DNA of 22,705 nucleotides from a virus. The first letter of the stretch is position 1, and the number at the start of each line of letters is the position of its first letter. Of this stretch, positions 6,807 through 13,308 are shown piece by piece. A program made the translations under genes and the position numbers. The notes beneath the pieces are model-generated. The model was not told the origin of the DNA, searched no databases, and saw nothing but the letters and a program-made list of their open reading frames with translations. The DNA lies in IMG/VR virus record IMGVR_UViG_3300008516_000144, positions 1 through 22,705 of that record. The stretch is one strand, 5' to 3'.

Positions 6807-7038
6807 CGCGTTCCCTAATAATTTCTTCCAGGTCAAGCCAGCAACCGTTCAGCATACTCAATGCCCCATTCCAAAATCTCTGTTCCTTCAGGTCAGAGTA
6901 TGGGCCAAAACGCTCCATATGCAGCTTGGCGTGTTTGTCCTTCCACTGCGCAACCAGTTCGCGGAACTTCTCGTGTTTGTCCTGCTTGGCCGTTTCCGGT
7001 TCCTCATCGTCTCCAATCCCAGCAAAGTCGGCCAACAA
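6796..7038 (-). CDS. small acidic hypothetical protein
   Basis: Up to 80 residues; the first in-frame start is a TTG at 7038, followed at once by another TTG. No clear SD precedes them, so the start is uncertain and translation may be coupled to the upstream zinc-finger-like gene, with which it overlaps by 35 bases. The protein has an acidic N-terminus (GIGDDEEPETAKQDKHEKF) and helical segments (LVAQWKDKHAKLHMERFG, MLNGCWLDLEEIIRE). No family recognised. The reading frame fills the gap exactly between its neighbours and overlaps the next start by 11 bases, the pattern seen in the whole operon. Confidence 0.5.
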   Translation of the reverse strand: MLADFAGIGDDEEPETAKQDKHEKFRELVAQWKDKHAKLHMERFGPYSDLKEQRFWNGALSMLNGCWLDLEEIIRERDAD

Positions 7039-7240
7039 CTTTATGGCCCGCCAATTTGGAAAGTTCCTTCAAGCGGGACTGGGCCTTGACGAACAGGCAA
7101 TCGTCACAATGCCTTCCAGGCTCACGGAACTTCCAGGCTCCGCAGAAGCAACAATAAACACGGCCATATTCATCCTCTATCCAGCAGTTGCTATCTGCAA
7201 TCTCTCGATAGACACTTCTCAATTCCTCGGTCGCTTTCAT
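7004..7240 (-). CDS. small zinc-finger-like protein
   Basis: I start at the ATG at 7240 (MKATEELRSVYREIAD), 78 residues, since GGAGAGAGAC precedes it and it lies 11 bases after the stop of the MuF-type gene; the longer frame upstream is a shadow. YCCFCGAWKFREPGRHCDDC holds CxxC twice, spaced like a treble-clef or ribbon zinc site (two Cys pairs about 15 residues apart). A basic C-terminus follows. A DNA- or protein-binding role is inferred from the finger alone. Its position in the head block may be incidental. Confidence 0.65.
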   Translation of the reverse strand: MKATEELRSVYREIADSNCWIEDEYGRVYCCFCGAWKFREPGRHCDDCLFVKAQSRLKELSKLAGHKVVGRLCWDWRR

Positions 7241-7251
7241 GTCTCTCTCCT

Positions 7252-8124
7252 TCACGGCGCCATCCTCGGATTGTAATCCTTTATCGGTGTAATCCAACAG
7301 CGACAATTCGGGTGCGCGGGGGGAATACCACCGGGCACGGGGAACCCCTGCCCCAAAGGCATTTGCCTGCCATTCAACGGCAAACATATCGGACACACCA
7401 AGTCATCCCTGGCCGTCTGCCAACGCATCGCCGTTATGCCCGTGGCCTGCTGCATATAGGGATCGGTATAGCTATTCTGCCACGCTTCGCGGTTGCCCAG
7501 CCCGTATATTCTGGTCGCCTCCGTCACCGCTATCCGCTTGGCCCGCGCCGGACTGAACCACTGCTCCAGCGTCCCAGTCAGATCGGGCAAGCCCCGATCC
7601 CCCAGCTCCCCGTCCATCCACCGCACCAGCACGTCCCTCACGCCGGTCCTGGTGGCCGCGACTATGCTCTCCGGCCCATCCAGCTTGATGAGGTTGGGGA
7701 TGTATGTATCCACCGTGAAAGCCCGCACAGCCTCGTTTACCGCGTTCATGTCCACATAGAAGTAGAACCGGCTGGCCTGGTAGCTACTGGCGATGGCCGC
7801 GCCCTCCAGTGGTATGCCCTCGAAGCCCTCGCTCCACTCCCCGCTCACCGCGTCCCAGAACCGCTCCTCATCCCACATCGGCTTCGCCTTCACCGCGGCC
7901 TTCAAGTCGCTAGCCAGCGGCGGGGGTATTATCGCTCCAGTGATGATGTCCTGCATGATGTTCCCCACCACTTCCTTCTGCAACTGAGCCAATGCGGGCA
8001 CAAGCCAATACTCGATGACCCCGATTATCTCGTCCTGTACCTGCGTATCGGTGCGCAAGCCGCGGGCCAGCAAGGTCATTTCGCCCCGTGTCGGCGGGCG
8101 CTCAATTCTCGGCGCGACTACCAT
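7252..8124 (-). CDS. MuF-type minor head (head morphogenesis) protein
   Basis: A 290-residue protein with the C-terminal signature of phage Mu gpF / SPP1 gp7 proteins: AKRIAVTEATRIYG (residues 195-208), MRWQTARDDLVCPICLPLNG (233-252) with CxxC at 244 and 247, and PPAHPNCRCWITP (268-280). In the family these proteins enter the prohead with the portal and aid head assembly and DNA ejection. The N-terminal 190 residues are mainly helical. The ATG at 8124 overlaps the stop of the 61-residue gene upstream; no strong SD is visible, so coupling is likely. It lies two genes downstream of the portal gene, a usual order. Confidence 0.88.
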   Translation of the reverse strand: MVVAPRIERPPTRGEMTLLARGLRTDTQVQDEIIGVIEYWLVPALAQLQKEVVGNIMQDIITGAIIPPPLASDLKAAVKAKPMWDEERFWDAVSGEWSEGFEGIPLEGAAIASSYQASRFYFYVDMNAVNEAVRAFTVDTYIPNLIKLDGPESIVAATRTGVRDVLVRWMDGELGDRGLPDLTGTLEQWFSPARAKRIAVTEATRIYGLGNREAWQNSYTDPYMQQATGITAMRWQTARDDLVCPICLPLNGRQMPLGQGFPVPGGIPPAHPNCRCWITPIKDYNPRMAP

Positions 8125-8303
8125 GATGTTTTATCGCCCTCACCCAAAGTATAACGCAGCACTTCAAGCGCAACCTCAACTTCACACCCCAGCTCCTCGC
8201 GTATCCTATGGAGTCTGACAATACACCTATTGATCTTCTGAAGCTGACGGTCTTCCAGCGCCTTTGCTCTTTCCTCTTCCCACTTTCTGTCTTCCTCGTC
8301 CAT
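8118..8303 (-). CDS. small charged helical protein
   Basis: A 61-residue protein starting at the ATG at 8303 behind AAAGGAGGTATGAG. The N-terminal half, MDEEDRKWEEERAKALEDRQ, is a charged coiled-coil-like helix; the rest (CIVRLHRIREELGCEVEV) is also helical. No family recognised. It sits between two head genes and its stop lies within the first codons of the MuF-type gene, so it may serve partly to deliver ribosomes to that weakly initiated gene. A role as a small head accessory protein is possible but not shown. Confidence 0.7.
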   Translation of the reverse strand: MDEEDRKWEEERAKALEDRQLQKINRCIVRLHRIREELGCEVEVALEVLRYTLGEGDKTSW

Positions 8304-8318
8304 CTCATACCTCCTTTC

Positions 8319-8597
8319 TCAATCCTCGGCGCGGCCACCATCTTTCGGATTGCCTATGTTCACAATCTTCGCTACCACACGGCCTGTCTTAGCCGAAGCG
8401 AGCCATATTTGGTCATCAGGTGGTTCTTGACCCCCGACTGAAAGGTGCCAATTGTCAATAATGCCAGGGGAGCCATTGCCCAGGTGAACCCTGATGAGAA
8501 CCTTGTTTTCCCATATCCACCTACTTACCCTGTTAGGGCCGAACAGCGCCACCAGCTGCGCTAGTCTCCGCCACCATCGCCACCATTGCCAATTCAT
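8319..8597 (-). CDS. small Trp-rich hypothetical protein after portal
   Basis: I choose the ATG at 8597 (MNWQWWRWWRRLAQLVALFG), 92 residues, because it forms an ATGA overlap with the portal stop and GGAGGGTAGCAGCAAG lies upstream; an ATG at 8615 is less well placed. The N-terminus packs five tryptophans and several arginines before a short hydrophobic stretch, as in membrane-interface peptides. The rest (VLIRVHLGNGSPGIIDNW, DQIWLASAKTGRVVAKI) reads as a small beta domain. No family recognised. Confidence is for the gene, not a function. Confidence 0.65.
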   Translation of the reverse strand: MNWQWWRWWRRLAQLVALFGPNRVSRWIWENKVLIRVHLGNGSPGIIDNWHLSVGGQEPPDDQIWLASAKTGRVVAKIVNIGNPKDGGRAED

Positions 8598-9943
8598 CTT
8601 GCTGCTACCCTCCATGCCTTATCCGCCTCCGTATCCTGCACCACCTCCGTCCGCGTCACATCCACGATGCGGAACTCCTCTGGCAGTATCTCCTCATCCA
8701 CCAGCAGGTTGCGGGCCTCCTCTAGCGTTATCAGGCCTTGCATGGTCACCTGGTCCGGCTCCCACATCTGCCGCACCATAGCCACTTTCTCTTTTCGTAT
8801 CTCGGTTTGCAACCGGTCTTCCTCGTCATCCTGGAAGTCAAACCGGAAATTGCAACCCTTGGGCATGACCTTGGTGTTGATCTGGAATTCTATCTGATTA
8901 ATCAGTTCACCCGGCCCCTTCCCCCGGGCCTTCTGCGCCTGCACCAACGCGTCCGCCTTGGTCGCGCCCGTCACCGTGGCGGGCCAGAACTCCCGGGCGT
9001 CGACCCCGAAGGCAAGAGCCAGAACATAGACGAAGAAAGTCGTCTCCTCGACGAAGGAGAACCCATCCGGGACGCTGCGGAACTCCACCAGGTCGACCCC
9101 GGCCTCATAATCTCCCGCCATAGCCGCGACAATGGGGAAGTTGCGGAACATCAACCGCCCATGCTTCTTGACATCCTGCTCATCAGCGGCTATAAGGGCC
9201 TTCTCCAGGGCCTTGGGGGTCACTCCCTTCGCTAGCGCGATGCCTGGCACGGGGCGACTGGACAGCTTCTCGTCCTTGTATTGCATCATCTCCTGCATGA
9301 CTGCACCCGATTTGAGCACCCTAGACACCGCGCACATGCCCAGGTTCTTGTCATCTTCCCCAGGGCTAGGCATATCGAGGAAGTGCAGGACCTGGTCGTC
9401 GCGCAGAATGTGTTTCCGGTTCGTCTTGTCCATGTAGATAACGGGCTTATCGGGGTCGTTCGTCGCGGTGCAACGGGCCGAATCCAGATGGCAGATGGAG
9501 ACAATAGGGCTTGCGGGGCTAACCCCGGCCCGCACGATCTCCCAGAACGCGCCCTTGTCCTGGTCCAGATAATCCTGCACCCCTTTGGATAGAAGGTTCA
9601 GCCAGCCCTTCCCCATCTCTGATTGCCGCGCCAGTATCCATTGCCAACGCTTGGCCGTGCGTTCCGGCCCCTCGATCGTCCAGTTCAAGCCGTTCATCTT
9701 CTTAACGAAAGTGGACACCGCGCCGGCCAGCAGATCCATTCCTGGCGCCCGCACCAAGTCGCGCAAAGCCTTATCGCGCCGCGGGTCGCCCCAAGCCGGG
9801 ATGCTGCCGTGTTGGTCGGCCATTCGGAACACGAACCAATACACCTGCGCATCCTCCGCGCTCTCCGAGAAGCGCGGCTGCACGGAGTGGCCTTGAACCG
9901 TGGCCTTCTCCATCACTGTCACTTCGCCGTCACCGTTGCTCAT
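8594..9943 (-). CDS. phage portal protein
   Basis: A 449-residue protein starting at the ATG at 9943 (MSNGDGEVTVMEK); a TTG one codon earlier is less likely. Features typical of SPP1/HK97-type portals are visible: an N-terminal helical part with RDLVRAPGMDLLAGAVSTFV, a beta-rich part with an LDSARCTATNDPDKPVIY segment (LD-S ... P-x-x-Y), RDDQVLHFLDMPSP, and a helical crown with FVYVLALAFGVDAREFWPAT, equivalent to the 'alafgVpp.e' helix. It would form the ring that receives DNA from the terminase. It is separated from terL by five small genes. Its start overlaps the previous stop by 14 bases; GGGGGTG lies upstream. Confidence 0.85.
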   Translation of the reverse strand: MSNGDGEVTVMEKATVQGHSVQPRFSESAEDAQVYWFVFRMADQHGSIPAWGDPRRDKALRDLVRAPGMDLLAGAVSTFVKKMNGLNWTIEGPERTAKRWQWILARQSEMGKGWLNLLSKGVQDYLDQDKGAFWEIVRAGVSPASPIVSICHLDSARCTATNDPDKPVIYMDKTNRKHILRDDQVLHFLDMPSPGEDDKNLGMCAVSRVLKSGAVMQEMMQYKDEKLSSRPVPGIALAKGVTPKALEKALIAADEQDVKKHGRLMFRNFPIVAAMAGDYEAGVDLVEFRSVPDGFSFVEETTFFVYVLALAFGVDAREFWPATVTGATKADALVQAQKARGKGPGELINQIEFQINTKVMPKGCNFRFDFQDDEEDRLQTEIRKEKVAMVRQMWEPDQVTMQGLITLEEARNLLVDEEILPEEFRIVDVTRTEVVQDTEADKAWRVAAR

Positions 9944-10139
9944 CAAACACCCCCGCTTCTCTATCTCGCTTGTCCATCTCCAGAAGGGAGGGTGGAGTGG
10001 GAGGAGGATTATCCGAATCGGTCACCAAGGCCCATAGCTCCTCTCGGCTAGGTATTCTGCCTTCCTTTTCTCGTATAGCCTCAGCTGCCAAAACCATAGA
10101 CATGGCAAGCAAGCCAGGCACTTCATCAGCTTTGCTCAT
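9930..10139 (-). CDS. small hypothetical protein before portal
   Basis: A 69-residue protein with the ATG at 10139 behind GGAGGAGGAATGGGCGG. It begins MSKADEVPGLLAMSMVLAAE, a helix, then IREKEGRIPSREELWALVTD, and ends with a proline-rich and charged tail. I see no known domain. It lies 23 bases after the stop of a 58-residue gene and overlaps the portal start by 14 bases. Position suggests a small accessory packaging or head protein, but that is only context. Confidence 0.65.
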   Translation of the reverse strand: MSKADEVPGLLAMSMVLAAEAIREKEGRIPSREELWALVTDSDNPPPTPPSLLEMDKRDREAGVFDEQR

Positions 10140-10162
10140 CCGCCCATTCCTCCTCCGTCACC

Positions 10163-10339
10163 TCATAGCCACTTCTTCAAAATCTCCAACTCTGCTTTCT
10201 TATGAATGTCATTAAACATCTCCTTAGACCATCTCCGCCAGGGGATACCCGGGTAACACTCCTCCCCAATTCTTTTGAGGCGAACAGAAACAAGGCCAGT
10301 GGCCCCCATAGCCTGCTCGATATCAAATTGCCTTGTCAT
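10163..10339 (-). CDS. 58-residue protein, tandem paralogue of the upstream gene
   Basis: This short frame starts at an ATG at 10339, with AAGGAG seven bases upstream, and ends at a TGA at 10163. The protein begins MTRQFDIEQAMGATGLVSVR and contains CYPGIPWRRWSKEMFNDI. That segment matches LYPDVPWQQWTPAMWDEI in the gene just upstream (10323-10529), giving a shared pattern YPx(2)PWx(2)Wx(3)Mx(3)I. The two genes overlap by 17 bases. I know no family with this motif. Duplication within a row of tiny genes suggests a dimer-like or paired function, or neutral gene doubling. Confidence 0.65.
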   Translation of the reverse strand: MTRQFDIEQAMGATGLVSVRLKRIGEECYPGIPWRRWSKEMFNDIHKKAELEILKKWL

Positions 10340-10529
10340 TCACCCACTCCTTCTCCGCCACCTCAAAGATTTCGTCCCACATCGCCGGCGTCCACTGCTG
10401 CCAAGGCACATCGGGATAGAGCTCCGCGGCCGCCTTCTGCAGTCGCTCGCTTACATCCGCAAAAGCCAAGGCTTGCTCCTGTTGCGCCTTGGGGAGCTTG
10501 CGACCAAATTCGGTTAGCTTGGCTGTCAT
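10323..10529 (-). CDS. 68-residue protein with YPxxPWxxW motif
   Basis: The ATG at 10529 follows AGGGGGGATAG. The protein begins with a charged helix (MTAKLTEFGRKLPKAQQEQA), continues with a second helix (LAFADVSERLQKAAAELY) and ends with the PDVPWQQWTPAMWDEI segment shared with the next gene. It looks like a compact helical protein. No family recognised. It lies 10 bases after the stop of the 83-residue gene and overlaps its paralogue. Both are between the terminase and portal genes. Confidence 0.68.
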   Translation of the reverse strand: MTAKLTEFGRKLPKAQQEQALAFADVSERLQKAAAELYPDVPWQQWTPAMWDEIFEVAEKEWVNDKAI

Positions 10530-10539
10530 CTATCCCCCC

Positions 10540-10791
10540 TCACAGCCAAAGGTCACGGCGCGCCAACCGTAGCCTTCCCCAATAGTGGTCCGAACGATAA
10601 TCGACTAGCTCCTCACAAGAGCGCCCCTCCATCGCCAAAAGCAGCGCCTTGAGACGCCAGGGCATGCCGTACCAAGTTCTCAACAAGCAATCCTTAAAGA
10701 CGGCGACAACCTTCTTTATGGCCGCCATGAAATTGTCGATGGCCTCCACCAGCTTATCGTATTCCAGTCTGTAGCCAGTCTTTTGCCTCAC
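10540..10791 (-). CDS. small hypothetical protein, GTG start
   Basis: An 83-residue protein. The GTG at 10791 is chosen because GGAGGGGTAG lies directly upstream and it forms a GTGA overlap with the stop of the 40-residue frame before it. It is basic and helical (EAIDNFMAAIKKVVAVFKDC) with an aromatic C-terminal part (YRSDHYWGRLRLARRDLWL). I see no catalytic motif or membrane segment. No family recognised. Confidence 0.65.
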   Translation of the reverse strand: MRQKTGYRLEYDKLVEAIDNFMAAIKKVVAVFKDCLLRTWYGMPWRLKALLLAMEGRSCEELVDYRSDHYWGRLRLARRDLWL

Positions 10792-10910
10792 CTACCCCTC
10801 CTTAGCCAACATAGCGGCCTATGCCAACACCAATACCATAGCCAAAAGGCTACCTCCATAGCCATATTGTGTAGCATCGATATCGCCACTTGTATCGGGG
10901 AGCGGCTCAT
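10788..10910 (-). CDS. 40-residue Trp-rich hydrophobic peptide
   Basis: A frame that starts at an ATG at 10910, overlapping the terL stop in ATGA, with GGAGGGATAG upstream. It ends in a TGA that overlaps the next GTG. The peptide runs MSRSPIQVAISMLHNMAME, then VAFWLWYWCWHRPLCWLRRGR minus the last residue split here for length (VAFWLWYWCWHRPLC, WLRRGR). The middle is a hydrophobic, tryptophan-rich stretch ending in a basic tail, as in small single-pass membrane peptides. Both junctions and the SD support it as a real gene. It could be a membrane-active peptide; this is inference. Confidence 0.6.
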   Translation of the reverse strand: MSRSPIQVAISMLHNMAMEVAFWLWYWCWHRPLCWLRRGR

Positions 10911-12310
10911 CTATCCCTCCTCAGCCAACACAGATAGCTCACCACATCCGCACCGTGGTCGTCATCGTGCTTCTCCGGGTCATCCGAGAACACCGGCTTG
11001 CCGTCCGGCCCCGCGGGCAGCTCCTTAAAGTGGTGCTTGCCGATGCTACGGATAATGTTAACACACCTTGGGTGAATTTTCAACATGCGCGTCCCCCTGG
11101 CGTCCCGTATCCACCTGCGCACCGTCTTGGCACCCTCCGCCCGGCGATAGTTCTTGGGGGGGAAGGTCATGACGTTCACGCGATGCAGCGCGCCATGCAT
11201 CTCCTTGGCGGTGGGGTCGGGGATGGCATAGTCCGGAGCTTGATAGGGGTAGCGCTCCTTGTCCTCCAGGATGTCAGCCATAGTCTCCGAAGAGGTACGA
11301 TGCCTTCGGTAGTACTCGTCGAAGATATGCAAGAAGCCGGTGTTGGGATCCTCCTGGCAGAGCGCAATACATCGTGGTTGCTCGTAGTTGTCGTCGGCGC
11401 CCCAGAATACCGGCCACGCCGGGTTGTATTCCGCAGCGGGCGTCACGTTGCTGCCCTCCCGCGGCGTGGAATCGAAACTCGGCCAGCACAAGCCCGTCAG
11501 GCTCGGCTCTTCGCAGAATAGCTCCGTCCGAATCGTCTCCGTGTCCATCTGCAGGGCCTTGTCCACCACCACGCTGCGGGGTATGTGGCCCTCGCTGTGC
11601 TGGTGCTTCCCCTGGCAGAAGTCCCATAGCTCACAATCGCTCTTGAGACATTCCGCGCACTCAGCTTTCACGTCCCAGATACAGTACTTGTAGACCCGGA
11701 TGCCACGCTTGGGTGCCTCCTGGAGGAGGTTGTGCATCATCCCGTACTTGCGGCTGCGGGTGCTAGTATAGACGGTCTGTATCTGCGCCGCGTCGGGGTC
11801 GTTCTCCGTCATGCCCATGCCGAGGAACTTCTGCCACACGCCCCAGCTCCACAGGTCGAACTCATCCGCCTGCTTGCGGTGGGGATGCCCACCAGAGGCC
11901 TGTTTCTCGGTGGCCGTGTGGATGGTCAGCTGCGAGCCGTTGGCCCACAGCGCGAAAGTCGCCCTCGGCTCGCCCCTGAGCGTCGCGCCGATGCCTTCCT
12001 TGCTGGCTATCTCTTTGACATACGCCTGGCATTGGAGGGCCTGCTGCATCGAGCCGCCGAAGTGCGCTATCTTGTAGGCGTCCTTCGCCGCCGCGCTCAC
12101 CCAATGGAGGCAGGCAGAGCCTAGCGTCTTGCCGCCGCCACGCGGCCCTACGATGGCCACGCGGTTCTCACGCTCGAAGAACACATCGGCAACCCAGGCG
12201 AATGGCGCGTCATGGTCGGGGCAGCTAGCGTGTTCCGCGATGCCAAAGCCCGTCACCACCTGGAGCCAAGTATGCAGCTCTTTATCGGTAGTCGGGCGGG
12301 CCTTCGCCAT
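10907..12310 (-). CDS. terL: terminase large subunit (DNA packaging ATPase/nuclease)
   Basis: I start at the ATG at 12310 (MAKARPTTDKELHTW), 467 residues. Walker A is GPRGGGKT (residues 55-62); QADEFDLW (148-155) fits Walker B with the catalytic acid pair D149-E150. The C-terminal nuclease domain shows FWGADDNYEQ (303-311), YAIPDPTAKE (361-370) and DDHGADVVSYL (450-460), giving the expected scattered acidic residues. The ATPase moves DNA into the prohead and the nuclease cuts it. Between the domains lies a Cys-rich insert (C218, C221, C226, C232) that may bind zinc. The start overlaps terS by 29 bases; the stop overlaps a 40-residue gene (ATGA). The SD is weak, so coupling to terS is likely. 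Confidence 0.92.
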   Translation of the reverse strand: MAKARPTTDKELHTWLQVVTGFGIAEHASCPDHDAPFAWVADVFFERENRVAIVGPRGGGKTLGSACLHWVSAAAKDAYKIAHFGGSMQQALQCQAYVKEIASKEGIGATLRGEPRATFALWANGSQLTIHTATEKQASGGHPHRKQADEFDLWSWGVWQKFLGMGMTENDPDAAQIQTVYTSTRSRKYGMMHNLLQEAPKRGIRVYKYCIWDVKAECAECLKSDCELWDFCQGKHQHSEGHIPRSVVVDKALQMDTETIRTELFCEEPSLTGLCWPSFDSTPREGSNVTPAAEYNPAWPVFWGADDNYEQPRCIALCQEDPNTGFLHIFDEYYRRHRTSSETMADILEDKERYPYQAPDYAIPDPTAKEMHGALHRVNVMTFPPKNYRRAEGAKTVRRWIRDARGTRMLKIHPRCVNIIRSIGKHHFKELPAGPDGKPVFSDDPEKHDDDHGADVVSYLCWLRRDR

Positions 12311-12806
12311 CGCCGCCCGGATCCGGAGCGGCATCCTCCCGGGTGAGGAAGTCGATGTCCTCCGGCGTGAACTTGCTAAATATTTCTTGAAGGTTGCCAA
12401 GTTCTTCAATGGTCAGCTTCTCCAGAGGGTCTTCCGCGGTGATGGTCATGTCCGACTTGATCTCGATGGGCTTGTCCAGGCCGTGCAGCCGACAGAGGCG
12501 CTCCAGGAGCTTCATGGCGCGATCCATAGCCTGCAAGTCGGGCTGCTTCGCAATCGCATGGGGCCAGACCGCTTTCAGCAAACGCAGCAGACGGGCGTTC
12601 ATAACCGCCCGCATCCGCTCCACCTCTTCCTGCGGGCATTCGCGCTTAAGCGCCGCGTTGATCGCGTAGTAGACGCTGCTAGCGTTGCCGTAGTCTAGCT
12701 TGTCGGCGATCTCCTCCAGCTGGAGGCCCGCGAGCCGCAATTCCAACGCCTTGTGCTGGCGCAGCCTGCTAGTTATCGTGGACTTGGATAGCTTCTGGCG
12801 GCCCAT
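12282..12806 (-). CDS. terS: terminase small subunit (probable)
   Basis: A 174-residue protein. The N-terminal part holds a helix-turn-helix: LAGLQLEEIADKLDY, then GNASSVYYAINAALKRE as the recognition helix region. A helical oligomerisation part follows (ERMRAVMNARLLRLLKAVW), and the tail is acidic and proline/glycine-rich. Position directly before terL and overlap with it fit TerS, which binds the packaging site and regulates the motor. The ATG at 12806 has no SD. Promoter P1 lies 10 bases upstream, so the message would start about three bases before the ATG and be essentially leaderless. I see no other good start nearby. Confidence 0.8.
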   Translation of the reverse strand: MGRQKLSKSTITSRLRQHKALELRLAGLQLEEIADKLDYGNASSVYYAINAALKRECPQEEVERMRAVMNARLLRLLKAVWPHAIAKQPDLQAMDRAMKLLERLCRLHGLDKPIEIKSDMTITAEDPLEKLTIEELGNLQEIFSKFTPEDIDFLTREDAAPDPGGDGEGPPDYR

Positions 12807-12815
12807 CTTATGCTC

Positions 12816-12844
12816 ATTCTACACGATTGTTTGCTAATTGTCAA
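12816..12844 (-). promoter_or_regulatory. promoter P1 (packaging genes) with operator-like site
   Basis: Minus strand: TTGACA (12844-12839), 17-base spacer, TAGAAT (12821-12816), an almost consensus sigma70 promoter. TTGACAATTAGCAA spans the -35 and the spacer and is an imperfect form of the shared palindrome TTGCTAATTAGCAA. With P2 it also shares GTGTAGAAT and, three bases on, CATAAG. Confidence 0.82.
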
Positions 12845-12854
12845 GGATGTGGGC

Positions 12855-12904
12855 AAAAAAACTAGGGTGCTGGCAGGAGAGCTACATGGACACCCGGCTC
12901 CTCT
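12855..12904 (-). terminator. possible weak terminator before P1
   Basis: On the minus strand GGGTG and CACCC can pair across about 21 bases, followed after TAG by TTTTTTT (12861-12855). The stem is short and the loop long, so this may be only a T run. It lies at the end of the gene at 12862-13308, where a terminator would be expected before the next promoter. Confidence 0.35.
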
Positions 12905-13308
12905 TTGCCCTTCGGCCTATTGCTGATCGTCTCATTATACCCATCGGCCGCGCCAATGGTCTGGTCGCGTCTGCCTTTGAAATAGGCCACACCATCCATA
13001 GAACCGAAATACCAGCCCTGGTAGGGAACAAAGGTCCAAGCTACTTTGCGTTGATCCCAAATTGGGATGAATTTCGGCCAATTCTTGACAATGTAAGTCC
13101 TCTTGAATTGTGGCTGTAAGCCAGCTTTCCGCCTTTTGCGCTTGCCCTCAATATGCCGAGCAATGACAGTTTTGGGAATAGGCCCATCTTCCTCCGTTGG
13201 CCCGCTCATGGCAACCTCCATCGCGGCCTCTTCCAAGCGCCTTTCAGCCCGCTCCGCCATTTTCCTTTTGAATTCGGCCCGTGACCGGGGGTCTTTAAAC
13301 TTAGGCAT
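12862..13308 (-). CDS. basic hypothetical protein downstream of ParB-like gene
   Basis: A 148-residue protein with the ATG at 13308 behind AAGGAGGAAGAG. It begins MPKFKDPRSRAEFKRKMAER and is strongly basic over the first third, with HIEGKRKRRKAGLQPQFKR in the middle, then an aromatic stretch (WDQRKVAWTFVPYQGWYFG). The charge suggests nucleic-acid binding; no fold is recognisable. It overlaps the ParB-like gene by 8 bases and is the last gene before P1, so it is probably made with the ParB-like protein and could be its partner. Confidence 0.7.
   Translation of the reverse strand: MPKFKDPRSRAEFKRKMAERAERRLEEAAMEVAMSGPTEEDGPIPKTVIARHIEGKRKRRKAGLQPQFKRTYIVKNWPKFIPIWDQRKVAWTFVPYQGWYFGSMDGVAYFKGRRDQTIGAADGYNETISNRPKGKEEPGVHVALLPAP

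Noticed and set aside
7312-8154. Long plus-strand frame opposite the MuF-type gene
   Set aside because: It is the complement of a well supported gene, has no SD and its protein is His/Arg/Pro-rich like other shadows in this GC-rich DNA.
10955-11521. Long plus-strand frame opposite terL
   Set aside because: It is antisense to conserved TerL nuclease and linker codons; no start signal or recognisable domain.
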